The position numbers were made by a program, and so were the translations under genes. A DNA stretch of 64,000 nucleotides from Gadus chalcogrammus. Lineage: Eukaryota > Chordata > Actinopteri > Gadiformes > Gadidae. The notes beneath the pieces are model-generated. The model saw only the letters and a list, made by a program, of their open reading frames with translations. It was not told where the DNA came from and ran no database searches. Shown here in pieces: positions 37,281-48,908 of the stretch (position 1 is its first letter; every line of letters begins with the position of its first letter). The DNA lies in the NCBI RefSeq assembly GCF_026213295.1, contig NC_079418.1, positions 5,157,887-5,221,886 of the forward strand, written 5' to 3'.

Positions 37281-38357
37281 TTTATTAGGGGTCCAAGCCA
37301 ACAGGTTGGATCCCTATTGTTTTTGTAAGGATTATTCCTATTATTAGGGGTCCAAGCCAACAGGTTGGATCCCTATTGTTTTTGTAAGGATTTTTCTTTT
37401 TAGGGGTCCAAGCCAACAGGTTGGATCCCTATTGTTTTTGTAAGGATTTTTAGGGGTCCAAGCCAACAGGTTGGATCCCTATTGTTTTTGTAGTGTTTAT
37501 TCCTATTATACTTACCTCCCTAAAAGTGGTACTACAGCCCGAACCGTAAATGGTGCAGACACGCCAATTGCATGACTAGAAGTCCAAATTCCGTGAGGGA
37601 CTTACGCAGACGACAAAATCCAGACATGCCCGGCCACTAAGGTTGGGCGCTATACCAGGATAACGCGTTTGGGGCTTATAACTCCCACACCGAACCCTCC
37701 CACATTCAAACCTTATACACACAGATGCACTGGAGTCCTGCTGCATCTTTTGGCTAGGCCAGCCCATTTGCGTCTATGAAATATCTTTTTTCGCTAAAAT
37801 CGCGAAAAACCGCTAACTGTATTTTTCGCTACTCCTCCAACAATTTTTTTGACCAATCAACAAACCAAACTTTGGCAGACGGCATCTTCGAGACCACACG
37901 CAGAAGAAATGATAGACAGTTTTTTTGATCCGACTTTCGAAGACGAAACGGTAGCGTTTTGGAATATTGTTTTATTAGCAAAATTTTGACGTGGAAAATC
38001 AAAAATCCACAAAAAACAAAAAATTAGACATCGGATCGAGTCCAAATTGTACACACAATGTTGGTGCTAACCTTAATGTCGTTTCGATAAAAATTTCGGA
38101 AAATTTCGCCATTAGGGGGCCGCAATAACGAGGAAATTGGTATATCTCTACAAAATTTCGCCGCGAAAACGCTACACTGACTTCCCAGCCCCTACTCCTA
38201 CCACAGTCAAATCCTTTGTATCCACAGGTTCAGGGTAGCGTTTTGAAAACACATTCCTTCGCATTGTGCCGGCGAAAATGCACATTTCTTGTCGCGTTTG
38301 TGCCGGCGAAAATGCACACTTCTTGGACCCCCTGCATAACTGCTTGGCAGTTCTGTT
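37281..38357 (+). repeat. Family B unit B2 (four modules, indel-rich)
   Basis: Modules start at 37287, 37346, 37402 and 37452, the longest module run in the window. The body is full of one-base indels relative to the other B units (GCCACTAAGGTTGGGCGCT for GCCACTAGGTGGCGCT). The terminal hairpin is itself altered (CTTGGCAGTTCTG). Confidence 0.82.
37287..37500 (+). repeat. B-type hairpin module, four tandem copies
   Basis: Arms GGGGTCCAAGCC and GGTTGGATCCC around AACA, then TATTGTTTTTGTAAGGAT. Starts at 37287, 37346, 37402 and 37452, with spacers of ATT or TTTTC repeats. The last copy has TAGTGTTTATT in place of TAAGGATT. Confidence 0.87.
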
Positions 38358-39347
38358 AGGGGTCCCAAGCAACAGGTTTGGTCCCTATTGGTTTTTGTAA
38401 GATTATTATTAGGGGTCCCAACCAACAGGTGGATCCCTATTGTTTTTGTAAAGGTTTTTTCTTTTTAGGAGTCCAAAGCCACAGTTGGATCCCTAGTGTT
38501 TTGTAGGAATTTTTTCTTTTTATTAATATTCCCGCCTTGAAAAGTGGGTCCCCAGCCCAAACCGTAATGGTGCCACAACAGCGCCCAATTACATGACTAG
38601 AAACCAGGTCCTGCACCGCTACTCAGATAACCAAATCCAGACATGCCGGCCACTAGGTGGCGCTATACCAAGGAAACACGTTTGGGGCTATAACTCCCAC
38701 ACCGAACCTCCCAGAGTCCAAAAACTTGTACACACAGATGCACTGGAGTCTGCTGCATCTTTTGGCCTAGGCCACGCCCATTTGCGTCTATGAATATTTT
38801 TCGCTAAATCGCGAAAACCGCAAAACTGTTTTTTCGCTACTCCTCCCACATTTCTTGCCCGATCAACACCAAACTTTGCACACGACATCGTCAGACGCAC
38901 AAAAAAAAAAAATCGAACACTTTTTTGATCCGACCTTCGACGACGAAACTGTAGCGTTTTGAATATTGGTTTATTAGCTAAATTAGACGTGGAAAATTAA
39001 AAATCCAAAAAATCCAAATTAGACATCGGATCGAGTCCAAATTCTACACACATGTTGTGCTAACCTTAATGACGTTCGATAAAAATTTCGGAAATTTCGC
39101 CATTAGGGGGCGCAATAAACGAGGAAATTGTATATCTTCGACAAAATTTCGCACGCGAAAAACCGCAACACTGAACTTCGTCGCTACTCCTACCACAGTC
39201 AAAATCCTTGGTATCCACAGGTTTTCAGGGGTAGCGTTTTTGAACACATGCTATCCCGCGTTGTGCGGCGAATGCACATTTCTTGTACGCGTTGTGCCGG
39301 CGAAATGCACACTTCTTGGACCCCTGCATAACTGCTTGCAGTTCTAG
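38358..39347 (+). repeat. Family B unit B3 (three damaged modules)
   Basis: Damaged modules start at about 38358, 38411 and 38467, each with indels in the hairpin arms. The body is short type, with a clean stretch (about 38640-38900) between noisy flanks. Ends in CTAG at 39344-39347. Confidence 0.82.
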
Positions 39348-40726
39348 TTTTATTATTTTCCCCCCTAGAAGTGGTCCACAGCCCAAACCGTAAATGGTGC
39401 CACACGCCAATTGCATGACTAGATCCAGGTCAGTGTAGACTACGCAGACGACAAAATCCAGACATGCCGGCCACTAGGTGGCGCTATACCAAGGAATACG
39501 CGTTTGGGGCTATAACTCCCACACCGAACCTCCCAGAGTCAAAAACTTGTACACCAGATGCACTGGAGTCTGCTGCATCTTTTGGCTAGGCCACGCCCAT
39601 TTGCGTCTATGAATATTTTTCGCTAAATCGCGAAAACCGCAAAACAGTTTTTTCCCTACTCCTCCCACATTTCTTGACCAATCAACACCAAACTTTGCAC
39701 ACGACATCTTCAGACGCACACGCAAAGGAATCATCAACTGTTTTTGATCCGACCTTCGACGACGAAACGGTAGCGTTTTGAATATTTGTTTATTGGCTAA
39801 AAACTTTTTTTACGTCAAACGCAAAAATTTCAAAGAATACCAAAAGGGACGTCGGATCAAGTCCAATTAAGACACAATGTCGGTGCATCCTTAATGGACA
39901 TGCGTTCAGAAGAATTCGGATATTTCGGCCATTAGGGGGCGCAATAAACAGGAATTGTATATCTCTAATGGCCAAAGGAATGTTCTTTCAACTAGTAGGG
40001 GAACCACAAGGGGCAAAACCCGAGTCTATATAAAAAATATGGCTAAGAATAATATGGTAGGCGGGAGTTATTTGGCCAAAGGAAAATTGTCCTTTGGAAA
40101 ATTCGCCAACAGGGCGGCGCCAAAAAAACGAACCGAAATAATATATCTCCTATTTGGCCAATGGAATGTTCTGAAAAACGCGGTTTAGGCTATAACTCCC
40201 ACAACCAAAGCTCCCACAGTCAAAACGTTATACGCACAGATTCACTGGAGTCAGGTGCATCTTTGGCATAGGCCAGGGCCCATTTGCGTCAGTATTTTCT
40301 TTATGCAAAATCGCAAAAACAGCTAAACTGCCTTTTCGCTACTCCTCCCACATTTCTTGCCCAATTGACACCAAACTTTGCACACGACATCTTCAGACGC
40401 ACACTACAAGAAATCAGCAAAACTATTTTGATCCGACCATCGTTGACGAAACGGTATTGTTTTGAATATATGTTTTGCGTTGCAAATCAGTTAAAAACTA
40501 TTTTGATCCAACCGTCGACGACCTAAACGGTAGCGGAAAATGCGTTTGGGGCCGAAACTCCACACTGAACCTCTTCACAGTCAAAACCCTTTATATCCAC
40601 AGGTTGTTCACGGTAGCGTTTTGAATACTTGCTTCGCGGTGTGCCGGCGAAATGCACATTTCTTGTCGCGTTGTGCCGGCGAAATGCACACTTCTTGGAC
40701 CCCTGCATAACTGCTTGCAGTTCTCG
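39348..40726 (+). repeat. Family B unit B4 (long type, no module)
   Basis: Long-type body with both copies of the CCATTTGCGTC block. The TATA-like octamer lies at 40027-40034. The terminal tetranucleotide is CTCG instead of CTAG (40723-40726). Noisy around 39780-40200. Confidence 0.84.
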
Positions 40727-41640
40727 TTAGGGGTCCAAGCCAACAGGTTGGATCCCTATTGTTTTTGTAAGGATTATTAGGGGTCCAAGCCAACAGGTTG
40801 GATCCCTATTGTTTTTGTAAGGATTTTTCTTATTATTATTCCTGCGCTAAAAGTGGTACCACAGCCCAAACCGTAAATGGTGCCGACACGCCAATTGCAT
40901 GACTAGATCCAGGTCCGGCACCGCTACTCAGATAACCAAATCCAGACACGCCGGCCACTAGGTGGCGCTATACCAAGGAATACGCGTTTGGGGCTATAAC
41001 TCCCACACCGAACCTCCCAGAGTCCAAAAACTTGTACACACAGATGCACTGGAGTCTGCTGCATCTTTTGGCCTAGGCCACGCCCATTTGCGTCTGTAAT
41101 TTTTTTTCACAAAATTGCGAAAACCACAAAACTGTTTTTTCGCTACTCCTCCCACATTTCTTGACCAATTGACACAAAACTTTGCACACGGCATCTTCAG
41201 ACGCACACGCAAAGAAATCAACAGTTTTTTGATCCGACTTCGCCCGACGAAACGGATAGCATTTTGGAATATGGTATATTATCTAAATTAACGTTAAAAT
41301 GCAAAACCGAAAAAATCAAAAAGTAGACATCGGAACGAGTCCAAATTTTACAGACATGTTGGTGCTAACCTTAATGTCGTTCGATAAAAATTTCGGAAAA
41401 TTTCGCCTTTAGGGGGCGTCATAAACGAGGAAATTGTATATCTTCTAAAAAAAATTGCCGCGGACTGACGTCTCGCTACTCCTACCAACAGTCAATCTTT
41501 GTAATCCACAGGGTTCAAGGGTAGCGTTTTGAACACATGCATTCCGCGTTGTGCCGGCGAAACGCACATTTCTTGTCCCGCGTTTGTGCCGGCGAAATGC
41601 ACACTTCTTGGACCCCTGCATAACTGCTTTGCAGTTCTAG
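40727..41640 (+). repeat. Family B unit B5 (short type, two modules)
   Basis: Modules start at 40729 and 40779, exactly 50 bp apart. Short-type body that becomes indel-rich from about 41230. The terminal hairpin has an extra T (GCTTTGCAG). Confidence 0.85.
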
Positions 41641-43575
41641 TTAGGGGTCCAAGCCAACAGGTTGGATCCCTATTGTTTTTGTAAGGATTATTATTCTTTT
41701 TAGGGGTCCAAGCCAACAGGTTGGATCCCTATTGTTTTTGTAGTGTTTATTTTTAGGGGTCCAAGCCAACAGGTTGGATCCCTATTGTTTTTGTAAGGAT
41801 TATTATTATTATTCTTACCTCCCTAAAAGTGGGACCACAGCCCAAACCGTAAATGGTGCCGACACGCGAATTGCATGACTAGATCCAGATCTCTTCGGAC
41901 TACGCAGACGACAAAATCCAGACACGCCGAACACTAGGTGGCGCTATACCAAGGGAAAACGCCTTTGGGGCTATAACTCCCCACCGAACCTCCCACAATC
42001 AAAACTTGTACCCACATATCCACTGGAGTCTGTTGCATCTTTTGGCCTAGGCCACGCCCATTTGCGTCTATGAATATTTTTTCGCAAAATCGCGAAAACC
42101 GTAAAACTGTTTTTTTCGCTACTCCTCCCACATTTCTTGACCAATCAACACCAAACTTTGCACACGACATCTTCAGACAGACACGCAAAGAAATTTTTGA
42201 ACACTTTTTTGATTTGCCCTTCGACGACGAAACGGTAGCGTTTTGAAATATTTGTTTATAGCTACGTTTTACGTCGAAACGCAAAAAAATTAAAAATACC
42301 AAAATTAAACATCGGATCAAGTCCACAATTTGTTGAACACATGTCGATGCTACCCCTACGGGGCGTTCAGTAAAAATAATCGAATATTTCGCCATAAGGG
42401 GGCCGCAATAAACTAGGGAAATTGTAATACTTTCTAATTGGCCAAAAGGAATTGTTCTTCAAACTAATAAGGGAACCATCAAGGGGCAAACCCGAGTCTA
42501 TATAAAAAATATGGCCAAGAATTATTAATGTGGGCGGGAGTTATTTGGCAAAGGAAAATTGTCTTTGGAAAATTTCGCCACAAGGGGGCGCAAATAAACG
42601 ACGAAATAATACATCTCCTAACTGGCCAATGGAATGTTCTGAATAACGCGTTTTTGGGCTATAACTCCCCACACCGAAGCTCCCACAGTCATAAACCTTT
42701 ATATCCACAGATTCACTGGAGTCAGCTGCAGTTGTGCCGGCGAAATGCACACTTCTTTATTCTTACCTACCCTAAAAGGTGGGACCACAGCCCAAACCGT
42801 AAATGGTGCCGACACGCAATTGCATGACTAGATCCAGATCTCTTCGGACCACGCAGAGGAGACAAAATCCAGACACGCCGAACACCTAGGTGGCGCCTAT
42901 ACCAAGGGAAAAACGCCTTTGGGGCTATAACTCCCACACCGAACCTCCCACAATCAAAAACCTTGTACCCACATATCCACTGGAGTCTGTTGCATCTTTT
43001 GGCATAGGCCACGCCCTTTGCGTCAATAATTTTTTTCACAAAATTGCGAAAACCAGAAAACTGTTTTTTTCGCTACTCCTCCCCACATTTCTTGACCAAT
43101 TGACACATAAACTTTGCACACGGCATCTTCAGACGCACACGCAAAGAATCATCAACAGTTTTTTGATCCGACCTTCGACGACGAAACGGTAGCATTTTGA
43201 TATTGGTATATTAAGCTAAATTAGACGTGGAAAAATCAAAAATCCAGAAAAATCCAAAAGTAGACATCGGAACGAGTCCAAATTTTTACAGACATGTTGG
43301 TGCTAACCATTAATGTCGTTCGATAAAAATTTTCGGAAAAATTTCGCCTTTAGGGGGCGTCATAAACGAGGAAATTGTATATCTTCTAAAAAAAATTGCC
43401 GCGGACTGACGTCTCGCTACTCCTACCACAGTCAAATCCTTTGTATCCACAGGTTCAGGGTAGCGTTTTGAACACATGCTTCGCGTTGTGCCGGCGAAAC
43501 GCACATTTCTTGGTCGCGTTGTGCCGCGGGAAATGCACACTTCTTGGACCCCTGCATAACTGCTTGCAGTTCTAG
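41641..43575 (+). repeat. Family B compound unit B6 (three modules, internal end deleted)
   Basis: Modules start at 41643, 41702 and 41755. Two bodies are fused at about 42757, where the terminal sub-terminal motif, hairpin and CTAG are missing. It is the same compound as B8 but has many one-base indels and is about 24 bp longer over the shared stretch. Confidence 0.85.
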
Positions 43576-44378
43576 TTATTATTATTCCCCCCTAGAAGTG
43601 GGTCCACAGCCCAAACCGGTAAATGGTGCCGACACGCCAATGGCATGACTAGATCCAGGTCCCTGAGTTTCTAGGTAGACGACAAAATCCAGACACGCCG
43701 GCCACTAGGTGGCGCTATACCAAGGAAGAAGACGCGTTTGGGGCTATAACTCCCACACCGAACCTCCCACAGTCCAAAACTTGTACACACAGATGCACTG
43801 GAGTCTGCTGCATCTTTTGGTCTAGGCCACGCCCATTTGCGTCTATGAATATTTTTCGCTAAATCGCGAAAACCGCAAAACTGTTTTTTTCGCTACTCCT
43901 CGCACATTTCTTGACCAATCAACACCAAACTTTGCACACGGCATCTTCAGACGCACACGCAAAGAAATCATATACAGTTTTTTTGATCCGACCTTCGACA
44001 ACGAAACGGTAGAGTTTTTGAATATTCTTTTATTAGGCTAAATTAGACGTGGAAAATTAAAAAAACAAAAAATTCCAAAATTAGACATCGGATCGAGTCC
44101 AAATTTTAGACACATGTTGGTGCTAACCTTAATGACCTTCGATACAAATTTCGGAAAATTTCGCCATTAGGGGGCGCAATAAACGAGGAAATTGTATATC
44201 TTCTACAAAAATTTCGCCGCGAAAACGCTACACTGACTTCTCGCTACTCCACAGGTTCAGGGTAGCGTTTTGAACACATGCTTCGCGTTTTTTCCGGCGA
44301 AATGCACATTTCTTGTCGCGTTGTGCCGGCGAAATGCACACTTCTTGGACCCCCCTGCATAACTGCTTGCAGTTCTAG
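43576..44378 (+). repeat. Family B unit B7 (803 bp, short type, no module)
   Basis: CTCF-consensus core at 43702-43715. Lacks the usual TACCACAGTCAAATCC segment before ACAGGTTCAGGG, as do B13, B16 and B19. One of the two GCCGGCGAAATG boxes is damaged (TTTTTTCCGGCG). Confidence 0.86.
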
Positions 44379-46124
44379 TTATTATTCTTACCTCCCTAAA
44401 AGTGGGACCACAGCCCAAACCGTAAATGGTGCCGACACGCGAATTGCATGACTAGATCCAGATCTCTTCGGACTACGCAGACGACAAAATCCAGACACGG
44501 CCGAACACTAGGTGGGCGCTATACCAAGGGAAAACGCCTTTGGGGCTATAACTCCCACACCGAACCTCCCACAATCAAAAACTTGTACCCACATATCCAC
44601 TGGAGTCTGTTGCATCTTTTGGCCTAGGCCACGCCCATTTGCGTCTATGAATATTTTTCGCAAAATCGCGAAAACCGTAAAACTGTTTTTTCGCTACTCC
44701 TCCCACATTTCTTGACCAATCAACACCAAACTTTGCACACGACATCTTCAGACAGACACGCAAAGAAATTTTTGAACACTTTTTTGATTTGCCCTTCGAC
44801 GACGAAACGGTAGCGTTTTGAATATTTGTTTATTAGCTACGTTTTACGTCGAAACGCAAAAAAATTAAAAAATACCAAAATTAAACATCGGATCAAGTCC
44901 AAATTTTTGACACATGTCGATGCTACCCCTACTGGCGTTCAGTAAAATAATCGGAATATTTCGCCATAAGGGGGCGCAATAAACGAGGAAATTGTATATC
45001 TTCTAATTGGCCAAAGGAATGTTCTTCAAACTATAAGGGAACCATCAAGGGGCAAACCCGAGTCTATATAAAAAATATGGCCAAGAATTATTAATGTGGG
45101 CGGGAGTTATTTGGCAAAGGAAAATTGTCTTTGGAAAATTTCGCCACAAGGGGGCGCAAATAAACGACGAAATAATACATCTCCTAACTGGCCAATGGAA
45201 TGTTCTGAAAACGCGTTTTGGGCTATAACTCCCACACCGAAGCTCCCACAGTCAAAACCTTTATATCCACAGATTCACTGGAGTCAGCTGCAGTTGTGCC
45301 GGCGAAATGCACACTTCTTTTATTCTTACCTCCCTAAAAGTGGGACCACAGCCCAAACCGTAAATGGTGCCGACACGCGAATTGCATGACTAGATCCAGA
45401 TCTCTTCGGACCACGCAGAGGACAAAATCCAGACACGCCGAACACTAGGTGGCGCTATACCAAGGGAAAACGCCTTTGGGGCTATAACTCCCACACCGAA
45501 CCTCCCACAATCAAAAACTTGTACCCACATATCCACTGGAGTCTGTTGCATCTTTTGGCATAGGCCACGCCCATTTGCGTCAATAATTTTTTTTCACAAA
45601 ATTGCGAAAACCACAAAACTGTTTTTTCGCTACTCCTCCCACATTTCTTGACCAATTGACACAAAACTTTGCACACGGCATCTTCAGACGCACACGCAAA
45701 GAAATCATCAACAGTTTTTTGATCCGACCTTCGACGACGAAACGGTAGCATTTTGAATATTGGTATATTAGCTAAATTAGACGTGGAAAATCAAAAATCC
45801 AGAAAAATCCAAAAGTAGACATCGGAACGAGTCCAAATTTTACAGACATGTTGGTGCTAACCTTAATGTCGTTCGATAAAAATTTCGGAAAATTTCGCCT
45901 TTAGGGGGCGTCATAAACGAGGAAATTGTATATCTTCTAAAAAAAATTGCCGCGGACTGACGTCTCGCTACTCCTACCACAGTCAAATCCTTTGTATCCA
46001 CAGGTTCAGGGTAGCGTTTTGAACACATGCTTCGCGTTGTGCCGGCGAAACGCACATTTCTTGTCGCGTTGTGCCGGCGAAATGCACACTTCTTGGACCC
46101 CTGCATAACTGCTTGCAGTTCTAG
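44379..46124 (+). repeat. Family B compound unit B8 (1746 bp, internal end deleted)
   Basis: Two bodies fused at about 45319: the first lacks the last 30 or so bases of a normal unit, so the second body begins directly after CACACTTCTT. It is a cleaner duplicate of B6. The CTCF-like core in this group begins ACACTAGG rather than CCACTAGG. Confidence 0.87.
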
Positions 46125-46170
46125 TTAGGGGTCCAAGCCAACAGGTTGGATCCCTATTGTTTTTGTAAGG

Positions 46171-46209
<39 letters not shown>
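46171..46209 (+). repeat. ATT microsatellite, 13 triplets
   Basis: The longest pure ATT run in the window, between the B9 module and its body. Equivalent runs vary from about 2 to 12 triplets in other units; others are near 1332-1362, 4256-4283, 21045-21080 and 51263-51289. Confidence 0.92.
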
Positions 46210-46210
<1 letters not shown>

Positions 46211-46880
46211 CCCCCCTAGAAGTGTGCCCACAGCCCAAACCGTAAATGGTGCAGACATGCCAAATGCATGACTAGATCAAGATCCGTGGCGACTACGCAG
46301 ACGACAAAATCCAGACATGCCGGCCACTAGGTGGCGCTATACCAAGGAATACGCGTTTGGGGATATAACTCCCACACCGAACCTCCCACAGTCAAAAACG
46401 TTATACCCACAGATGCACTGGAGTCTGCTGCATCTTTTGGGCTAGGCCACGCCCATTTGCGTCTATGAATATTTTTCGCTAAATCGCGAAAACCGCAAAA
46501 CAGTTTTTTCCCTACTCCTCCCACATTTCTTGACCAATCAACACCAAACTTTGCACACGACATCTTCAGACGCACACGCAAAGGAATCATCAACAGTTTT
46601 TTTATCCGACCTTCGACGACGAAACGGTAGCGTTTTGAATATTTGTTTATTGGCTACGTTTTACGTCGAAACGCAAAAATTCAAAGAATACCAAAAGTAG
46701 ACGTCGGATCAAGTCCAAATTTTAGACACATGTCGGTGCTACCCTTAGTGGCGTTCAATAAAGAATTCGGAATATTTCGCCATTAGGGGGCGCAATAAAC
46801 GAGGAAATTGTATATCTTCTAATTGGCCAAAGGAATGTTCTTCAAACTATAAGGGAACCATCAAGGGGCAAACCCGAGTC

Positions 46881-47015
46881 TATATAAAAAATATGGCCAA
46901 GAATTAATTATGTAGGCGGGAGTTATTTGGCAAAGGAAAATTGTCTTTGGAAAATTTCGCCAACAGGGCGGCGCCAAAAAACGATGAAATAATATATCTC
47001 CTATTTGGCCAATGG
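46881..47015 (+). promoter_or_regulatory. TATA-like and CCAAT-like motifs in long B units (type example)
   Basis: TATATAAA (46881-46888), a GC-rich GGCGGGAG about 35 bp later, and GGCCAATGG (47007-47015). The set recurs in every long or compound B unit, including 40027-40034. The CCAAT box lies downstream of the TATA, so the order is not that of a standard forward promoter. Confidence 0.3.
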
Positions 47016-47443
47016 AATGTTCTGAAAACGCGTTTTAGGCTATAACTCCCACACCGAAGCTCCCACAGTCAAAAACGTTATACGCAAAGATTCACTGGAG
47101 TCAGCTGCATCTTTTGGCAAAATCGCAAAAACAGCTAAACTGCCTTTTCGCTACTCCTCCCACATTTCTTGCCCAATTGACACCAAACTTTGCACACGAC
47201 ATCTTCAGACGCACACTACAAGAAATCAGCAAAACTATTTTGATCCGACCATCGTTGACGAAACGGTAGCGTTTTGAATATATGTTTTGCGTTGCAAATC
47301 AGTAAAAACTATTTTGATCCAACCGTCGACGACTAAACGGTAGCGGAAAATGCGTTTGGGGCCGAAACTCCCACACTGAACCTCTCACAGTCAAAACCTT
47401 TATATCCACAGGTTGTTCACGGTAGCGTTTTGAATACTTGGTT

Positions 47444-47507
47444 CGCGTTGTGCCGGCGAAATGCACATTTCTTGTCGCGTTGTGCCGGCGAAATGCACAC
47501 TTCTTGG
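47444..47507 (+). repeat. 32-bp direct doublet before the B terminus
   Basis: CGCGTTGTGCCGGCGAAATG plus CACATTTCTTGT is followed directly by a second copy ending CACACTTCTTGG. Most B units have the doublet, each copy with a central GCCGGC palindrome; the subtype in B21 and B22 and the end-deleted bodies have one copy. Confidence 0.85.
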
Positions 47508-47535
47508 ACCCCTGCATAACTGCTTGCAGTTCTAG

Positions 47536-48908
47536 TTATTATTATTCCCCCCCTAGAAGTGGGCCCACAGCACAAACCGTAAATGGTGCAGACATGCCAT
47601 ATGCATGACTAGATCAAGATCCGTGGCGACTACGCAGACGACAAAATCCAGACATGCCGGCCACTAGGTGGCGCTATACCAAGGAATACGCGTTTGGGGC
47701 TATAACTCCCACACCGAACCTCCCACAGTCAAAAACGTTATACCCACAGATGCACTGGAGTCTGCTGCATATTTTGGGCTAGGCCACGCCCATTTGCGTC
47801 TATGAATATTTTTCGCTAAATCGCGAAAACCGCAAAACAGTTTTTTCCCTACTCCTCCCACATTTCTTGACCAATCAACACCAAAACTTTGCACACCACA
47901 TCGTCAGACGCACACGCAAAGGAATCATCAACAGTTTTTTGATCCGACCTTCGACGACGAAACGGTAGCGTTTTGAATATTTGTTTATTGGCTACGTTTT
48001 ACGTCGAAACGCAAAAATTCAAAGAATACCAAAAGTAGACGTCGGATCAAGTCCAAATTTTAGACACATGTCGGTGCTACCCTTATTGGCGTTCAATAAA
48101 GAATTCGGAATATTTCGCCATTAAGGGGCGCAATAAACGAGGAAATTGTATATCTTCTAATTGGCCAAAGGAATGTTCTTCAAACTATAAGGGAACCATC
48201 AAGGGGCAAACCCGAGTCTATATAAAAAATATGGCCAAGAATTAATAATGTAGGCGGGAGTTATTTGGCAAAGGAAAATTGTCTTTGGAAAATTTCGCCA
48301 ACAGGGCGGCGCCAAAAAACGACGAAATAATATATCTCCTATTTGGCCAATGGAATGTTCTGAAAACGCGTTTTAGGCTATAACTCCCACACCAAAGCTC
48401 CCACAGTCAAAAACGTTATACGCACAGATTCACTGGAGTCAGCTGCATCCTTTGGCATAGGCCAGGCCCATTTGCGTCAGTATTTTCTTTATGCAAAATC
48501 GCAAAAACAGCTAAACTGCCTTTTCGCTACTCCTCCCACATTTCTTGCCCAATTGACACCAAACTTTGCACACGACATCTTCAGACGCACACTACAAGAA
48601 ATCAGCAAAAACTATTTTGATCCGACCATCGTTGACGAAACGGTAGCGTTTTGAATATATGTTTTGCGTTGCAAATCAGTAAAAACTATTTTGATCCAAC
48701 GACGACTAAACGGTAGCGGAAAATGCGTTTGGGGCCGAAACTCCCACACTGAACCTCTCACAGTCAAAACCTTTATATCCACAGGTTGTTCACGGTAGCG
48801 TTTTGAATACTTGGTTCGCGTTGTGCCGGCGAAATGCACATTTCTTGTCGCGTTGTGCCGGCGAAATGCACACTTCTTGGACCCCTGCATAACTGCTTGC
48901 AGTTCTAG
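47536..48908 (+). repeat. Family B unit B10 (1373 bp, long type)
   Basis: No module. Nearly identical to B9 and B11; together they form three consecutive long units that look like a recent local amplification. Confidence 0.88.

Larger units (their letters stand above)
46125..47535 (+). repeat. Family B unit B9 (1411 bp, long type, one module)
   Basis: The module starts at 46127 and is followed by the longest ATT tract in the window (about 46171-46209). CTCF-consensus core at 46324-46337, TATA-like octamer at 46881-46888, CCAAT box at 47007-47015, and the 32-bp doublet at 47444-47507. Confidence 0.88.

Noticed and set aside
37287..37500. CRISPR-like array of short direct repeats
   Set aside because: Spacers are only microsatellite bases, the sequence is eukaryotic in character, and the repeats are 5' ends of longer units.
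47700..47894. Recurring minus-strand frames of 60-92 codons in family B
   Set aside because: They are reverse-strand readings of the repeat body with no family similarity I recognise, and they break with single indels between copies.
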